Shown: positions 44,624 to 56,264, counted from the stretch's first letter. The stretch is 64,000 nt of DNA from Hirundichthys speculiger (GCA_018398805.1 JAGFBZ010000860.1:402001-466000), one strand, 5' to 3'. Numbers and translations: made by a program. The notes: generated by a model not told the origin, from the letters alone.

Positions 44624-45281
44624 ATTCAGGGAGTTTGGTTATGAACTGTTGTTCTCCAACTTCCACTGCGATTTAAAACCCAAAACCACTTGATTTGACC
44701 TTGCTATATTCAGTGCACCGCTGACGTGTGATGTCCCAGAAATCCTTGCTCCTCTGGGAGTAAAACAGAACGTCTGTGCTGCTTCAGTGACTGATGCTAA
44801 AATAACTTCCTGCAGGCTCTTCATCCCTCAAAAGTTCCCGCATGTGTTTTTGAAATGACTTCACCCGAGGTGAAGCAGGTTTGAACCTGTTTGCAGACTT
44901 TCTCGTTGAATTACTCTTTTCTAAGTGTCAGAAATGCACCGTTGCTTTCTGTGCCTGCGCGTCAGGGATGGATGCAGAACAAACGGGTGAGCATGGCCAC
45001 AGTCGCCATGCTCCCCGTGTTTTTAAACCGTCGACGGCACAATCGCGCAGTAGCAATCGACAGGTGAACCTTCAGCCTGCAGCCACAGCGTCGCTGGCTC
45101 CAGTGACGGGCTGGAGAGTGACGCTCCGCTGGAAGATTAATGATTAAAACATGAACTGCATTTAAAGTATAATTCACCTCACTTTGAAGCATCCCGTCTG
45201 TAAAATGACTTGTCAGTTACAGTGTTTTATAGAGGGGATGTGTAATTGGGTTGGGCTTTGACAGACGAGATCCCAGCAGGC
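44624..45281. other. intron 12, nothing recognised
   Basis: Spacer between the two decamer arrays. No repeat or coding assignment. Confidence 0.4.
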
Positions 45282-45689
45282 TGCTCCACCCGACTCCAGC
45301 CGTCTCGACTCGTCTTCAGTTGTCTACAGTTGTCTTGACCCGTCTCCACCCGACTGCACCTGTCTCCAGCCTTCTCCACCTGTCTCTAGCCGTCTTCACC
45401 CGTCTCTAGCCGTCTCCAGCGGTTTTGACCCGTCTCCAGCCATCTCCACCCGCCTCCACCTGTCTCGACCCGTCTCCAGCCGTTTTGACCCGTCTCCACC
45501 TGTCTCCAGCAGTTTTGACCCGCCTCCACCTGTCTCGACCCGTCTCCAGCCGTTTTGACCCATCTCCACCCGTCTCCAGCCATTTTGACCCGTCTCCAGC
45601 CGTTTTGACCCCTCTCCACCCGTTTCCAGCCATTTTGACCCGTTTCCAGCCATTTTGACCCATCTCCAGCCATTTTGATCCGTCTCCAC
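45282..45689. repeat. second decamer minisatellite, left part
   Basis: Tandem units related to the 42963 array but here mostly 20-bp dimers CGTCTCCAGCCGTTTTGACC. It is continuous with 46306-46437; an element of 616 bp is inserted between the two parts. Confidence 0.93.
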
Positions 45690-46305
45690 TAGGGATGCAC
45701 ATTTTGGATTTTTTTTATGACCGTTAACCGACGGCCTTTAACGACTAATAACCGTTAACCGATAAGTCCGGGAGGGTTGGCTGCCGCGATGTTGCGCGCG
45801 TGGTCGTGGACGCATGCGGACACTTCCCCGTGTATACTGTTGCGGCAATGTGTCGCCGTCAGCTTGTCGCAGAGATGATTTTTTTTTAATTTATACTAGC
45901 GCGGTCTCCGCTATGTTATTCCACACCGCAACGCAAGAGCGACAATCACAAACTTGCTAAATTTACTAAACTTATCTCTTGTGTTTTTCCACTTCCTCAC
46001 CGTCTCGGCCGTATCCAGACCCACATTCATCGCTATCTCCTTCCATGAATTACTAGAATATGTGCTGTCTTTGTAGTGTGGAGAACCAGAATCGTACAGA
46101 TGTGGGTACTTCCTCATTTTTTCAATTGTGCGCTCTTTTCCACGTGGATGTAGAATTGACAAATCAGAGGCCTGTTGGACCTGTCGACACACCCCCATTT
46201 GTTGATTGAATTACGTAGCTTAAAAACAAAATTGACTGTTAGTATTAATCGGTTAGAGTTACTGTTATCGGTTAACAGTTAAACGGTTAACCATGTGCAT
46301 TCTTA
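45690..46305 (-). mobile_element. DNA element with MADF-like domain, inserted in the minisatellite
   Basis: Inverted termini TAGGGATGCACATTTTGG and, from the right, TAAGAATGCACATGGTT, with ACCGTTAACCG-rich sub-ends. The flanks GTCTCCAC and GTCTTCAC could be an 8-bp duplication, but this is also the repeat unit itself. The minus strand 46198-45911 encodes EKMRKYPHLYDSGSPHYKD, SSNSWKEIAMNVGL and VRKWKNTRDKFSKF. This is a MADF (Myb/SANT-like) DNA-binding domain. Confidence 0.75.
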
Positions 46306-46437
46306 GTCTTCACCCGTCTCCACCCGTCTCCACCAGTCCCAACCCATCTCCACCCATCTCCACCCGTCTCAACCCTTCTTGACCCGTCTCAACCCTTCTT
46401 GACCCGTCTCCACCCATCTCCAGCCGTCTCCAGCCTG
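46306..46437. repeat. second decamer minisatellite, right part
   Basis: Continuation of the array at 45282-45689 after the transposon, with units such as CGTCTCCACC and CATCTCCACC and a duplicated CGTCTCAACCCTTCTTGACC. Confidence 0.92.
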
Positions 46438-46461
46438 CGTGGCTGAGCTTCCTTGATGTAG

Positions 46462-46526
46462 ATGATAAGATAAGATAAGATAAGATAATCCTTTATTTGT
46501 CCCACAATGGGGAAATTTACAATCAT
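46462..46526. repeat. (AGATA)n and fish retroelement tail
   Basis: GATAAGATAAGATAAGATAA is followed by TCCTTTATTTGTCCCACAAT then GGGGAAATTTAC, the common fish tail also seen in variant form at 13140. Confidence 0.7.
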
Positions 46527-47536
46527 GATGATGATGAATCATCCTGCTGCCATCCATTCCCGAGAGCAGCGTTTGACTGGGACGTACATCAGCGTGAGAG
46601 CGCGAGCGTTTACCCGAGGCTGTTGTCTCTCTTTGAGGAATTCGCCCTCAAACAGGCTTTCGCTTCTCCAGTCACCTGCTGGGAGCTTTTGTATTTAACG
46701 TCCAGCGTTTATCAGGAAGGTCACGACTTCAGTCAGAAAGCAGCTGCAGGAGAAAAGGCGCCATCGTTCCTGCACTTCCTGACTGTTAAAGCTGAGAGCT
46801 GGTTAGTGTTTGTTTCTAAAGCAGCGGTTTTGGCTTAAATGTTCATTGAATTAATGGCTCCTAGAAATATGAAGGTTGATAGTAAATATGTTTGTTTGTT
46901 TGTCTTGTTTCCAAGCAAACAACCAAATAAAATCACTAAGTACTAAAACACTGGTGATGGAGTTGAACCTCACGCCACTGAAATATTTCAGTCAGATCGT
47001 CCTCAGGCAGGTTGGATTATTAATCGTTCTGTCCTCAGATCACCCTAAATAAGATGTTTCATTTGAAGGTCAGAAATGCAGTCGCCTCTTAACTACGCCG
47101 GTGTAACCGTGCATGTTTTTCTGTGCCACAGCCAGAGGATTCCACGAAGATAGAAATATCAGAAAATTCATTTCTAGTCTCAAATCGCAGGAGGCGAATG
47201 ATGCTCCCTCTTCAAAAGTTGACAGTTTCCCGAGGACTCGCTGAAATGCTTTGGTCAGAAACCACAGCTGCAGTCAAACAGCTCTGTTTTCACCCACACC
47301 AACAGCTCCAAGCCATCTTCTTTCTTTCTTTTTTTCCTCCTTTCTTTTAACTGATGCTACAGTTTTACTCCACACGCTTCAGAAGCACAGCTGATGCTCA
47401 ATAAGGGGAGCGAGAGATCAGCACCGAGATATCAAAAACAAAAAGACACTGAGCCAGGGATATTAGCTCTGAGATGTGGAAAAAAAGAAACGTCAAGTTA
47501 ATAATAGCAGTAATGGCTAATATGTGACATGTACGT
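46527..47536. other. intron 12, nothing recognised
   Basis: Open frames at 46497-46838 and 47123-47350 lack domains. No repeats shared with the window. Confidence 0.35.
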
Positions 47537-47975
47537 TAGAGCTGAGTGATTTTATCGATTCTGTGATATATATCGATATTTTATTTCCTCAGAGAGTATC
47601 GATTTTTCAGCCATGGGTATTGATATTCTAAGCTTCTTTCAAAAACCCCCGTGTCCCACCTTTAAAAGCTTGCAAGCAACAATTTGCACTGTTTAAATAA
47701 ATGAAAACTATTTTTCTCAAAAAATCTTTTATTCATTTTGACCAGCATTTGCAAGCTGCCTGTCAGCCATATAATGTGTAATTGATGCATTTCAGTTCAG
47801 TTAATTCAAACAAAGTCATTGGAACACTCACAAGATGTCACCCAAATCACTTTGTCCCTTTAAAATCTTTCGGAAAATGATGTAAATATATTGTAAGATG
47901 AATATTGATACATATCGTATCACGAGCAGAATATCCTGTATCGTATCCCGAGATTAGTGTACCGCTACAGCCCTA
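47537..47975. mobile_element. hAT-type element, family X, copy d (complete)
   Basis: 439 bp in the reverse orientation relative to copy b, TAGAGCTGAGTGATTTTATC to CCGCTACAGCCCTA. It is flanked by a perfect 8-bp duplication ATGTACGT (47529-47536 and 47976-47983). This is the clearest proof of hAT-type mobility for family X. Confidence 0.95.
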
Positions 47976-47983
47976 ATGTACGT

Positions 47984-48988
47984 GATGGGTAAAGAGAAGA
48001 GTCGGGGGTGCTGAACTGGTGGCAGAGGATGAATTAAGCGCCAAAGTCATAATATTGTCACAAGCAACATTGCTAACTATAACAGGCTGTATCTACAAAT
48101 GTGAAGCCGAATCTTGTTCACTACTTTTCATCAGGAGATGGCAGACATATGTGCCTGTAATCTGAGAACCATTACTGGTGGTGGCGCTATTCAAAGTTTT
48201 AGTGTAAAAAGAGTTTGTAAAACACCCTCCGGCGCAGAGACGCGCGGCGCAGCAGTGGTGGAAATGCTGAGACGTAGTGAGAGCAGAGCAGAGCGAAAGA
48301 GTGTTTTTTTTACTCACGATGTCAAGAGGCTGGTTTATCCATCTACAAAGTACTTTGTCAGGTTCTGGTTAACTCAGATTCAGAGGAGGAAGACATGCAG
48401 TTGTCCAGTGAAGCAGAAACTGACATTAGTAGTGGTGGCAAGTCCACGCGCCATAGTCCACAATCAGCGCATCATATATCAGATACTTCACCTCAGTGTG
48501 GTCGGGGTGGAAGCATTCTGTGATCACAAAGCAGGTCAAGGTGTCAGGGGGGCTCATAACACCGTAAATATGGAAAAATGTTGCGGGGATGAAAACAACC
48601 GCGGTTGTCCTGGCAACACGGGAAAAAAAAACACACCGCTAATGGCGCACGGTGATGAAGATGATGGTGGTGGCTGAGAGTTCTTGAGAGAAGAGGAAGA
48701 GTAATGAAAGTGGAGCCTAAATTTTGATGAACCTGTTGGTTTCATGGAGACGATCTGACAAATTCTGAGCCCATTGATTTCATCCCTTTTCCAAATGATA
48801 AATTCTAGGGCTTCATCACCAATCGAACAAATAGAAAAGGCCACCAGTTCTTTGAAAGGGAAATATTAAAACCAAACTCGAGATTTCATGACTTTATGAT
48901 GTGATTGTCCCTGAAATGAAATCTTTCATTGTGAATGGGGTTTGAGGAAAAATCTGAAAATGAGAGACTACTGGGCAGGTTTGGGCAG
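47984..48988. other. unassigned stretch, possible old coding remnant
   Basis: Contains a 187-codon open frame (48114-48677) and, in another frame, NSDSEEEDMQLSSEAETDIS (about 48371-48430), an acidic stretch like those at the N-terminus of some piggyBac-type transposases. Without further motifs or termini this is only a suggestion. Confidence 0.3.
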
Positions 48989-49325
48989 GTGATGTCACAA
49001 TAATCAAATTAGATGACAAATCTACTTCCATTCCAAATGTTGGTTCATACTGAAGATATTTCTCATTTACAGTATTACTTTATCTCAAACCACTTTAAAG
49101 TTATAGCCTTTTGAAACCTTATTATCAAAATTGAACATTTTCCAATATGGCCGCCACCTTGTGATGTCACAATATGCAAATTACATGAATAATTTCACTC
49201 CCATCACAGACTTTGACTCATACTGAACAATTTTCTCATTGACAGTGTACCTTTATCTCAAACTGCTTTCAAGTTTTAGCAGTTTTGAAATCTTGATATC
49301 AGAATTGTATATTTTCTCGAAAAAA
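48989..49325. repeat. diverged tandem duplication, 172-bp unit
   Basis: GTGATGTCACAATA at 48989 and GTGATGTCACAATA at 49161 start two copies. Shared landmarks are TCATACTGAA, TTTCTCATT.ACAGT, CTTTATCTCAAAC and TTTTGAAA.CTT. The copies differ at many positions, so the duplication is old. Confidence 0.8.
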
Positions 49326-50440
49326 AACTAAAGGGTTAAATGGTATTCAGTTCCCCCCTGACCGCCCCTACAGGTCATCCCTCTGCAGTTGTTAACTGTT
49401 TTTTTTTTTTTTTGTTTTTCTTTCAAAAGCTGAGAACCTTCAAACCATCAGTGTTTACCTTCCCATAACGGCAGCTGTGTTTTATGCTGCTACTGAAACG
49501 TCTTGAACGGGTGGAAACGATCAGTCCGACTGTCTGGACCAAGGGAGGCCACATGTGGCCGACCTGGCTCAGATAAATCTGCAGTCTGTGCTGCACGCTG
49601 TGGACCGATTTGAGCCAGCCACCCGCGCCGTCCCTCAGCGCTCTGGCCGTCCACGCCGTCGCGCAGACGTGTGAAAAAAGATGTCATCCTGTGGTGCTTT
49701 TGCGGTCTTGAGGTGCAGCGGAAACGTTTGACGACTCACTTCATAAGCGAACACGGCTCGGCTCGGGACCAAAGCGTGATTGTTTCCCGTTGGAAGTCGG
49801 CGAAGTGGAAGAGGAGCAATTGCTTTTCCATTTTCGAGGCTTTCCCCAGTGAACATGCTAAAATACTGGCGTTGGGAGGGAAAATAAATGTCAGACGGGC
49901 CTGCTGCAGTCTGATGACCCCTCTGGAGGCACCTGTCCAGTCTTTGGTTGGAACGTGCACAGAAACATGCACGCACTCAACCATCTGATTCAAAACGAAC
50001 GCCTCCGTCGTAAATCCCCTCACACATTCGACGTCGACGGGGCTTATTTCTGCTTCCTGTTGGCGTGGACTTGATGTGATCGATTCCAAATGTCAGTTTA
50101 AACTACGAGCTGTTAACTAACAACAAATCATTCTCCATTATTTGGTATTTGTTTCCTCTGAATCATTGCGCCCGCTGAAAGCTTTTCTGTCAAGTTTGGA
50201 AAGAGGTCAGTCGCAACGATTAACTGAGAGGGAAGTGATATTGACGCCCGTCTGCGCTTCGCTCTTCCCTCTAACAAACGTCCAGTGTTGCCATTCGGCG
50301 TCGGCCCGCGTTGCTGTCGGCAGCAACACCGGCGTGTCGGAAGATGAAGGATCGTTGGCGAGGTGGAGCGTGGAAGACCGAGGAAACCATGGCCTCAGTT
50401 CCATCCGAATAAATGTTGGTCAGACGCACTTTTCTCCAGG
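49326..50440. other. intron 12, nothing recognised
   Basis: Poly(T) at about 49400-49413. Several open frames on both strands at 49635-50474 have no known motif; base composition is near balanced, which favours chance frames. Confidence 0.35.
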
Positions 50441-51483
50441 GGGGGCTACACCAAAAACCAAGAAGCAAATGTAGCATGATATCGATATACGTACATTAAT
50501 ATCAATATATGTACATTTAAAAAATGCCTCTTTTTGTTTTTGCTGAGCTGAATAACATGTTATAATAAAATATAACATAACAAAATAGAATAAAATGTTT
50601 TCTCTTGAAATAGACCAAGTAAACTTTTTTTTTTTTTTAATTTTCAAGAAATATTTTAGGTTAAAGCCATAAAGTAACACTGCTATAAGTGGTAAAGACT
50701 GAAAAAATGGAGATACTGTTTGAACACATTTGTTGAAAATTGAATGCATTTGTTTATTCATGCCATTTGAAATGACACAATATTGAAAAATAAACTTTTT
50801 ACATAAGTCTTATTGCCCTCAGTCAACACTGTATCATTTTGGAACAGCTTGTACTGTCGTCCTCTGTTTTTGGATGGATGTTGAATGACGATGTTAGGCT
50901 GATCAGGTCCAAGGTCTTTGACTCTCAACGTCTCCTGCAATGTTCTCCTCTCAAAAGGCGTTGCTTTTATTGATTGAACAGAGTTTTCCCTTACCATTCT
51001 TGCTAGCGAAAATACACTCTCTTCCCGCGGACTCGTTCTGGTGCACTTTGACAGATGTGCCGCGAGCCGGTTGCTCTCTGCTGCCACGCTGTGGCTGACA
51101 GAGTGTACAGCAGCACCATTCAAATGAATGCTGATGGCGCAGGTTATGTGCGCCTGCGCCCCACCAAGCTCCTATCTCTTGTATTGAGATGATCGAACTG
51201 CGCATGTACAACTTATAGTGAGAGTGAATGGACGAAAAAAACTGCGCCCCCGCCGGGAACATGTGACCTATCCGTGACTTTAGACATCATAAAACATATT
51301 TTAATCTATATTTTATTGAAGATTACACATATTACTCACTAATTCTATGATGATTAATTACCATACTCATTTTAGTACTATACAGTATATATTTCAAAGT
51401 AATTAAGTCTTCTTCACTTAAGTTCTTGGATGTGGGGAGGGGTGGGGCAGCACCCTAGCGCCCTCTATTGACCAGCCGCCACT
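50441..51483 (-). mobile_element. probable hAT element with TTF-finger-type transposase start
   Basis: The minus strand 51123-50758 encodes VKDLGPDQPNIVIQHPSKNR then GRQYKLFQNDTV. This resembles the LGP.QP...P....GR.Y...W segment before the TTF zinc finger of ZMYM-like hAT transposases. On the minus strand the region starts CCAGTGGCGGCTGGTCAATA then GAGGGCGCTAGG, a terminus I associate with such elements. The other terminus is uncertain. Confidence 0.5.
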
Positions 51484-52321
51484 GGTCAGATGTGATAATC
51501 TGGACATCTGGACGCACGTATCGGTTCGCAGCAGCAAAGAGAAACGGCGGATCAGGAGCTCCGCTCACATCCCCGGCAGTCGGGCTGTCGGATCCATCAG
51601 TTTCTCTCCCTCGATTTTATGAAGATGAGAGGGAAAAACAACAGTTCTTGACAGCTCATTATCTCTTCATGTTCACGAGCCTTGCCCATTTTTAATCCAA
51701 ATCCATAATTGCATGTCTCCACATAGTTAATCACAGTTAATCGCAACAATATTCTAATCTGCTCCAGTTTTATCCAAATTAAAGACTTTTAAAATGCTAA
51801 TACGCTCCATGCATATTTAGTAGCACAAGTCAAGCTTTTTTTTTTTTTTTTGGGCAGAGGCTTTGTTGGTAAACTGGTTCAGATGGAAGTGATGGTGAGC
51901 ACAGAACCTGGCTGCACATTGAGAGGAAGAAGGTTTTTAGATGGACTTCCAAAGTAACGCCTCTCCAAATGTTTCACATGTACGTTTAGCGTCTCTGAAG
52001 AGCCAGCGGAGGCAAAGCTGCAGTTCTTGTCCCGGCATTAACAGCCGGTAACCAGCTGTGGGTCAGGCAGCGGTGAAAACACTTTACTGCAAATGGTCGT
52101 TGCTGCTACTGATGTTTTCTTAAAAAAAAAAAAGTGCACAGCTTTATGAAGTAAGTGAGAGGAAGCAGAGGCGTTGTGTATTACTGTCGTCGTACAGGAG
52201 CAGTGATCATGTGACGTCGTCCTGGTGATGACGAACTGATTCAAGGAGCCGAGACGGGTTCCTTCTTCTTGACTCGTATTACGACAGACAAACAGTGCTG
52301 TGCTGCACGACCGCCTTCAGC
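51484..52321. other. intron 12, nothing recognised
   Basis: TAGTTAATCACAGTTAATCG near 51726 resembles a worn hAT end. Poly(T) lies near 51838-51851. Otherwise unassigned. Confidence 0.35.
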
Positions 52322-52671
52322 GCACGCGTTAACGCATGTTGCTCACATGCTTTTGTTTTGAAAAGTCTGGCTGCTGCGGAACCTGAAAACAATTGGCAGG
52401 TAAACATGCAGAAAAGCTAAAACAGACATGGAGAACGGTAAAAATCAGTGAACTTTACAGTTCAGGTAGCAACTCAGGTAGCAATATTAACCATTCTGTC
52501 TGAAAAAGAAATTCTGGACTGCAACAAAATTTTCCTATCATTCCTCCATGTTCCATCAGATCTGCTCCATGTGTTCACTGTCCTGCTGTTCTCTAGCTGG
52601 TTACTTCAGTGCGGCTCCATCTAGTGGCACAGATGTGTAATGACAACAGAAAGTCCAGTCCACGATTTTTA
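52322..52671. mobile_element. hAT-type element, family Y, fragment (reverse)
   Basis: GCGTTAACGCATGTTGCTCA through CCATGTTCCATCAGATCTGC to AAAGTCCAGTCCACGATTTT is the reverse complement of the right half of Y copies 1 and 2. No terminus is preserved. Confidence 0.8.
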
Positions 52672-53500
52672 ATAGTTAAAAGTAAACTAAACGGCATCTC
52701 ACAGTCGTATCTGTTACCTTTTAAGGAGGGAGAAGACATCAAAAGTAGCAGCTCGTTGGAAGCCACCACTTTACTCTTCATGAACTTGGGTGTAAATGGG
52801 TGCAAACGTTATTTTCTATGATTGCAAATATCCTGTAAAACCCCGCTGGTGTCCTGCATGCTCTTAAAGACACGAGGCTTAAACGTGTCCAGTTTTGTTT
52901 CTCTTCTCTCGTCCCCCTGAGACCCCGGAGAAAGAGAGAGCTGAAGTGCAGCAGATGAACACTAAAACCGATCGAAGGACTCCCTCCAGGTGCACGAATC
53001 CCTGCTCTTTCCTCTTTCCTCCTCTCCAGGCTTCGCTCTTCTCTTTCCTTCTCTCCTTATCTGAGCATTTGCTGCTGCTTTGCCCCCCCCATGCTACTTG
53101 TTCTTCTCAGCCCTTTTCCTCCCTCCTCTCGTCTTTATTCCCTCACCATTTCAAGCACTCTCTTCATCTTCCTCCCCAGCCGGCCTTTCTTTCTGCCTCA
53201 CTTTCTTAACTTTTCACCTTTCTTACCAGCTCTTGCTTCATCTCCTCTGTTGTTTTTATGTTTTCCTTCCATCCTCGGGTGCTCCTGGCAGCTGGCCTCG
53301 TTTTCAGGTCGATGATGGAGCCGACGGAGGACGGCACTCGCAGCCAAACCTGAACCTGGACTGATTATTATGGGCTCAGTCTCCCTACACCTGCTCAGAC
53401 GCTCGTTCCTAGGTCTTCTCGTGTGATGTCACCTGTACCCAGAAAACGGTCTTTAGTGTTCTGATCAAATGTTACAAAGGAGCGTCAAAAATATTCCTTT
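52672..53500. other. intron 12, pyrimidine-rich
   Basis: 52990-53290 is strongly C/T-rich (TTTCCTCTTTCCTCCTCTCC) and therefore open in several plus-strand frames. Nothing was recognised. Confidence 0.4.
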
Positions 53501-53550
53501 GTATTCGTTAGGGCTAATATAGGACAAATACACCAATCTCGTGATACGAT

Positions 53551-54548
53551 TAGGGATTGGGAATTGATACGATTTTTCCTATTCCAATTCCATTATCGAT
53601 ACTGTTTAACGATTCGATTCCTTATCGATTCTCTTATCGATTCTAATTTGGGGAAAAGGAGAACTAACAGTTTTATTAGCATCATTTTTTTTTTTTAACT
53701 TAGAAGTCACGACCTTACAAAAACAGGCCCAAAGCCTGGATAACGTGTTAACTGTTGTAATATGAAATAAATGAAAAAATCTCCCTTTTAAAAGGATATA
53801 TGAACACACTAAGCACTCAAAAATAATAATAAAGAAAGATAAATACTATCAAATACAACGGAACAGTGCATAGTACAAATCTGCAAAACTATGAAGAATT
53901 AACAATTCTTTTGCAGAAAAATAATCATGTCTTCCAGCCTCTGAACCAGCCAGACTCTCTCTCTCATCACGGTCATCTTCTAAATGTAATGCAGAAGGCA
54001 TTCGTTTAATAGCACAGCGGTAATGTTATAGCGTGTTTTACAAAGAAGCACATAGGCAGTGGGATAGCTACTTACCAGAGTTGCTTTCCGTAGTAACCGC
54101 AGAGGTGATCTTAGCTTGGCTACTGCCGCTGGGTTGAGATCCATCAGTCTGAAGCGTCAAAAACACGACACTCGTTATCGCATGTTGTGTGTTCAAATGT
54201 TTCTGCATGTTAGTCGTGTTCCCTCCCGACGCTGTTATCTCCACTTTACAATGACTGCTAGTTGCCTTGTTGCCATCTTTCTTTGGTGAAGTGAAGCCAA
54301 ACTTTGGAGCGTTTGAACCTGGTGGGCGCCATTGTTGTTTACAGCTGCAATGCACATGCTAAACTGACGTAACTTAATCACGTAAGTGCTTTCTAGAATT
54401 GACTGTGCGTAATTTGCGTAAATTACGTGAGATTCATGCTGGTTGAAATCGATAAGAGAATCGCTAGATAAACTGCCAAACGATTCCATGGAATTGAAAC
54501 ACACGGAACCGGTTCTCTACAGGAACCGGTTCTCGATTCCCAAACCTA
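53551..54548 (-). mobile_element. hAT element with BED finger remnant, nested in X copy e
   Basis: Termini TAGGGATTGGGAATTGATAC and CTCGATTCCCAAACCTA. The duplication is GATACGAT (53543-53550) and GATATGAT (54549-54556). The minus strand at 54355-54068 encodes PKFGFTSPKKDGNKATSSHC, KVEITASGG and NTTNMQKHLNTQHA. This is a BED finger in which the first expected cysteine is serine. The rest of the transposase is absent. Confidence 0.87.
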
Positions 54549-54605
54549 GATATGATACGATAAACGATATTCGGCTCACGATACAATATATATTGATATT
54601 CGTCT

Positions 54606-55962
54606 TTTTTTTTTTTACTTTATTTTTTAAATAACAATCCACTTTAAATGATAAAATTAAAAAAAGACAAAAGAACAAGGACATTAAAGGTGGGTATAGA
54701 AAGTATAGAAATCACGCACTTTCACATTTCTGTATAATGTATCCCTTTCACCCAGTTTCTTTCATACATCTCTTCTTTCAGTTTCAGTTTGTATGTCATC
54801 TTTTCCATCCCTTGAATTTCCTTAACAATAGACAACCATTGTCCTTTACTCGGTATATCCGGTTTCAACCATTTTTTTGTAATGGACTTTTTGCTTGAAA
54901 TAAGAAGTATTTTAAACAAATATTGGTCTTCACTAGATACAGACTCTTCGAGGTGACCGAGATAGAGTAGTTTACAAGAAAAAGGGACACTGTAACCCAA
55001 AACCTCACACAGAACATCATGTACCTGTTGCCAAAATGGTTCTAGTGTCTTGCAACTCCAAAAAATATGTGTATGATTTGGTGCCATTTCTCCACATTTT
55101 TTCCAGCATTGTTGTTGCTGCGAAGTTTGTTTGCTTGTTATTTGGGGAGTGATAAAAAAGCGGATCTGATTTTTCCAAGCAAATTCTCTCCATTTGTGTG
55201 ATTGTGTTGTAGTTTGATGATTTTTCCACATCTCAAACCAAGTCTCATCTTGAATCTCATCCTCAATTTCTTTCTGCCATTTGGATTTGACATATATTGT
55301 GGAGTGCTGTCTACTTTCCAGTATACATAGATATAGTTTTGAGATTGCTTCAGGGGTATGTCTCTGATAAGACGTTACAAGAACCTTAATGAGTGGATGC
55401 ACCTCATCTTTTTTAAATCTTTTTAATGTAATAGTCCCTCATTTCCAGATACCTAACTACGTCTGCATTTGTTAGACCAGTGATTCCCAAAGTGTGGTCC
55501 CTGGCCCCCTGGTGGGCTGGTGAGGTACTGCTGGTGGGCCGTGAGAGGTCATTAAAATTAAACAAATATGTTTTAAATCCTCAATCTATTTTAGATATGT
55601 TTTTAATCACTGTAAAATATTAACAACATGATTTAAAAACATTAAGTAGTAACAAAACAAACCAGTTAAGTGTTATTCTACTGTCATCTTAACTTAATAT
55701 GACAAGTGTCACCTTATTTGTTGACCCCTTACATTAATGTCAGAACATAACTTCTAGTCCTGTAATGTTGATCACAGTTGTGATTAAAGGGCCGTGGAGA
55801 TTTTTCACATTTCAAATTGGGCCTTGGTATTCTGAAGCTTGGGAATGGCTGGGTTAGACCAAATAGATCTTTCATTTCCTGAAAACTTACCATATTCCCC
55901 CCCTTTGTAATAGTGCACATTGCAGTCATGCCATTATTGACCCAGATTGATAATTAATATCA
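54606..55962 (-). mobile_element. L1-type LINE ORF2 C-terminus, minus strand, nested in X copy e
   Basis: Poly(T) at 54606-54616 marks the 3' end. The minus strand reads, from about 55940 down, MTAMCTITKGGNMVSFQEMK, DLFGLTNADVVRYLEMRDYY, then after a frameshift KWQKEIEDEIQDETWFEMWK, CWKKCGEMAPNHTHIFWSC (the C-terminal zinc-knuckle-like CWKKC..H.FW motif) and KKWLKPDIPSKGQW. This is the C-terminal part of an L1/Tx1-clade ORF2. It is 5' truncated and split by a hAT at 55488-55851. Confidence 0.85.
55488..55851. mobile_element. small hAT element nested in the L1 fragment
   Basis: Termini CAGTGATTCCCAAAGTGTGG and, from the right, CAGCCATTCCCAAGCTTCAG. The duplication is TGTTAGAC (55480-55487) and GGTTAGAC (55852-55859). 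Removing it restores the L1 reading frame across FGLT and NADVV, which confirms the boundaries. Confidence 0.92.
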
Positions 55963-56264
55963 TATCTTGTCTGTTCCAATGACTTTGTTTGAATTAAGTG
56001 AACTGAAAGCATCAATTACATATTATATGGCTGACAGGCAGCTTGCAAATGCTGGACAAAATGAATAAAAGATTTGTGGAGAAAATAGTTTCATTTATCT
56101 AAACTGTGCAAATTGTTGCTTGCAAGCTTTTAAAGGTGGGACACTGGGGTTTTGGAAGAAGCTTAGAATATCGATACCCGCTGCTGAAAAATTGATACTC
56201 GATACGCGATAAAATATTGATATATATCACAGAATCGATAAAATCGCTCAGCTCTAGTATTGGT

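Larger units (their letters stand above)
53509..56256. mobile_element. hAT-type element, family X, copy e, split by nested insertions
   Basis: Left part 53509-53550 (TAGGGCTAATATAGGACAAA to CTCGTGATACGAT), middle 54557-54605 (ACGATATTCGGCTCACGATA), right part from about 55962 to 56256, ending ATCGCTCAGCTCTA. The outer duplication is GTATTCGT (53501-53508) and GTATTGGT (56257-56264). Inside it sit a BED-finger hAT (53551-54548) and an L1-type LINE, which itself carries another hAT. Confidence 0.9.

Noticed and set aside
43094..45702. Minus-strand frames reading WRRLETGGDGWRR-type repeats
   Set aside because: Translations of the decamer minisatellites, open in several frames at once, with no start context or neighbours.
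54722..55402. 226-codon minus-strand frame as a host gene
   Set aside because: It is the C-terminal part of an L1-type ORF2 with an adjoining poly(A) end, so a retrotransposon remnant.
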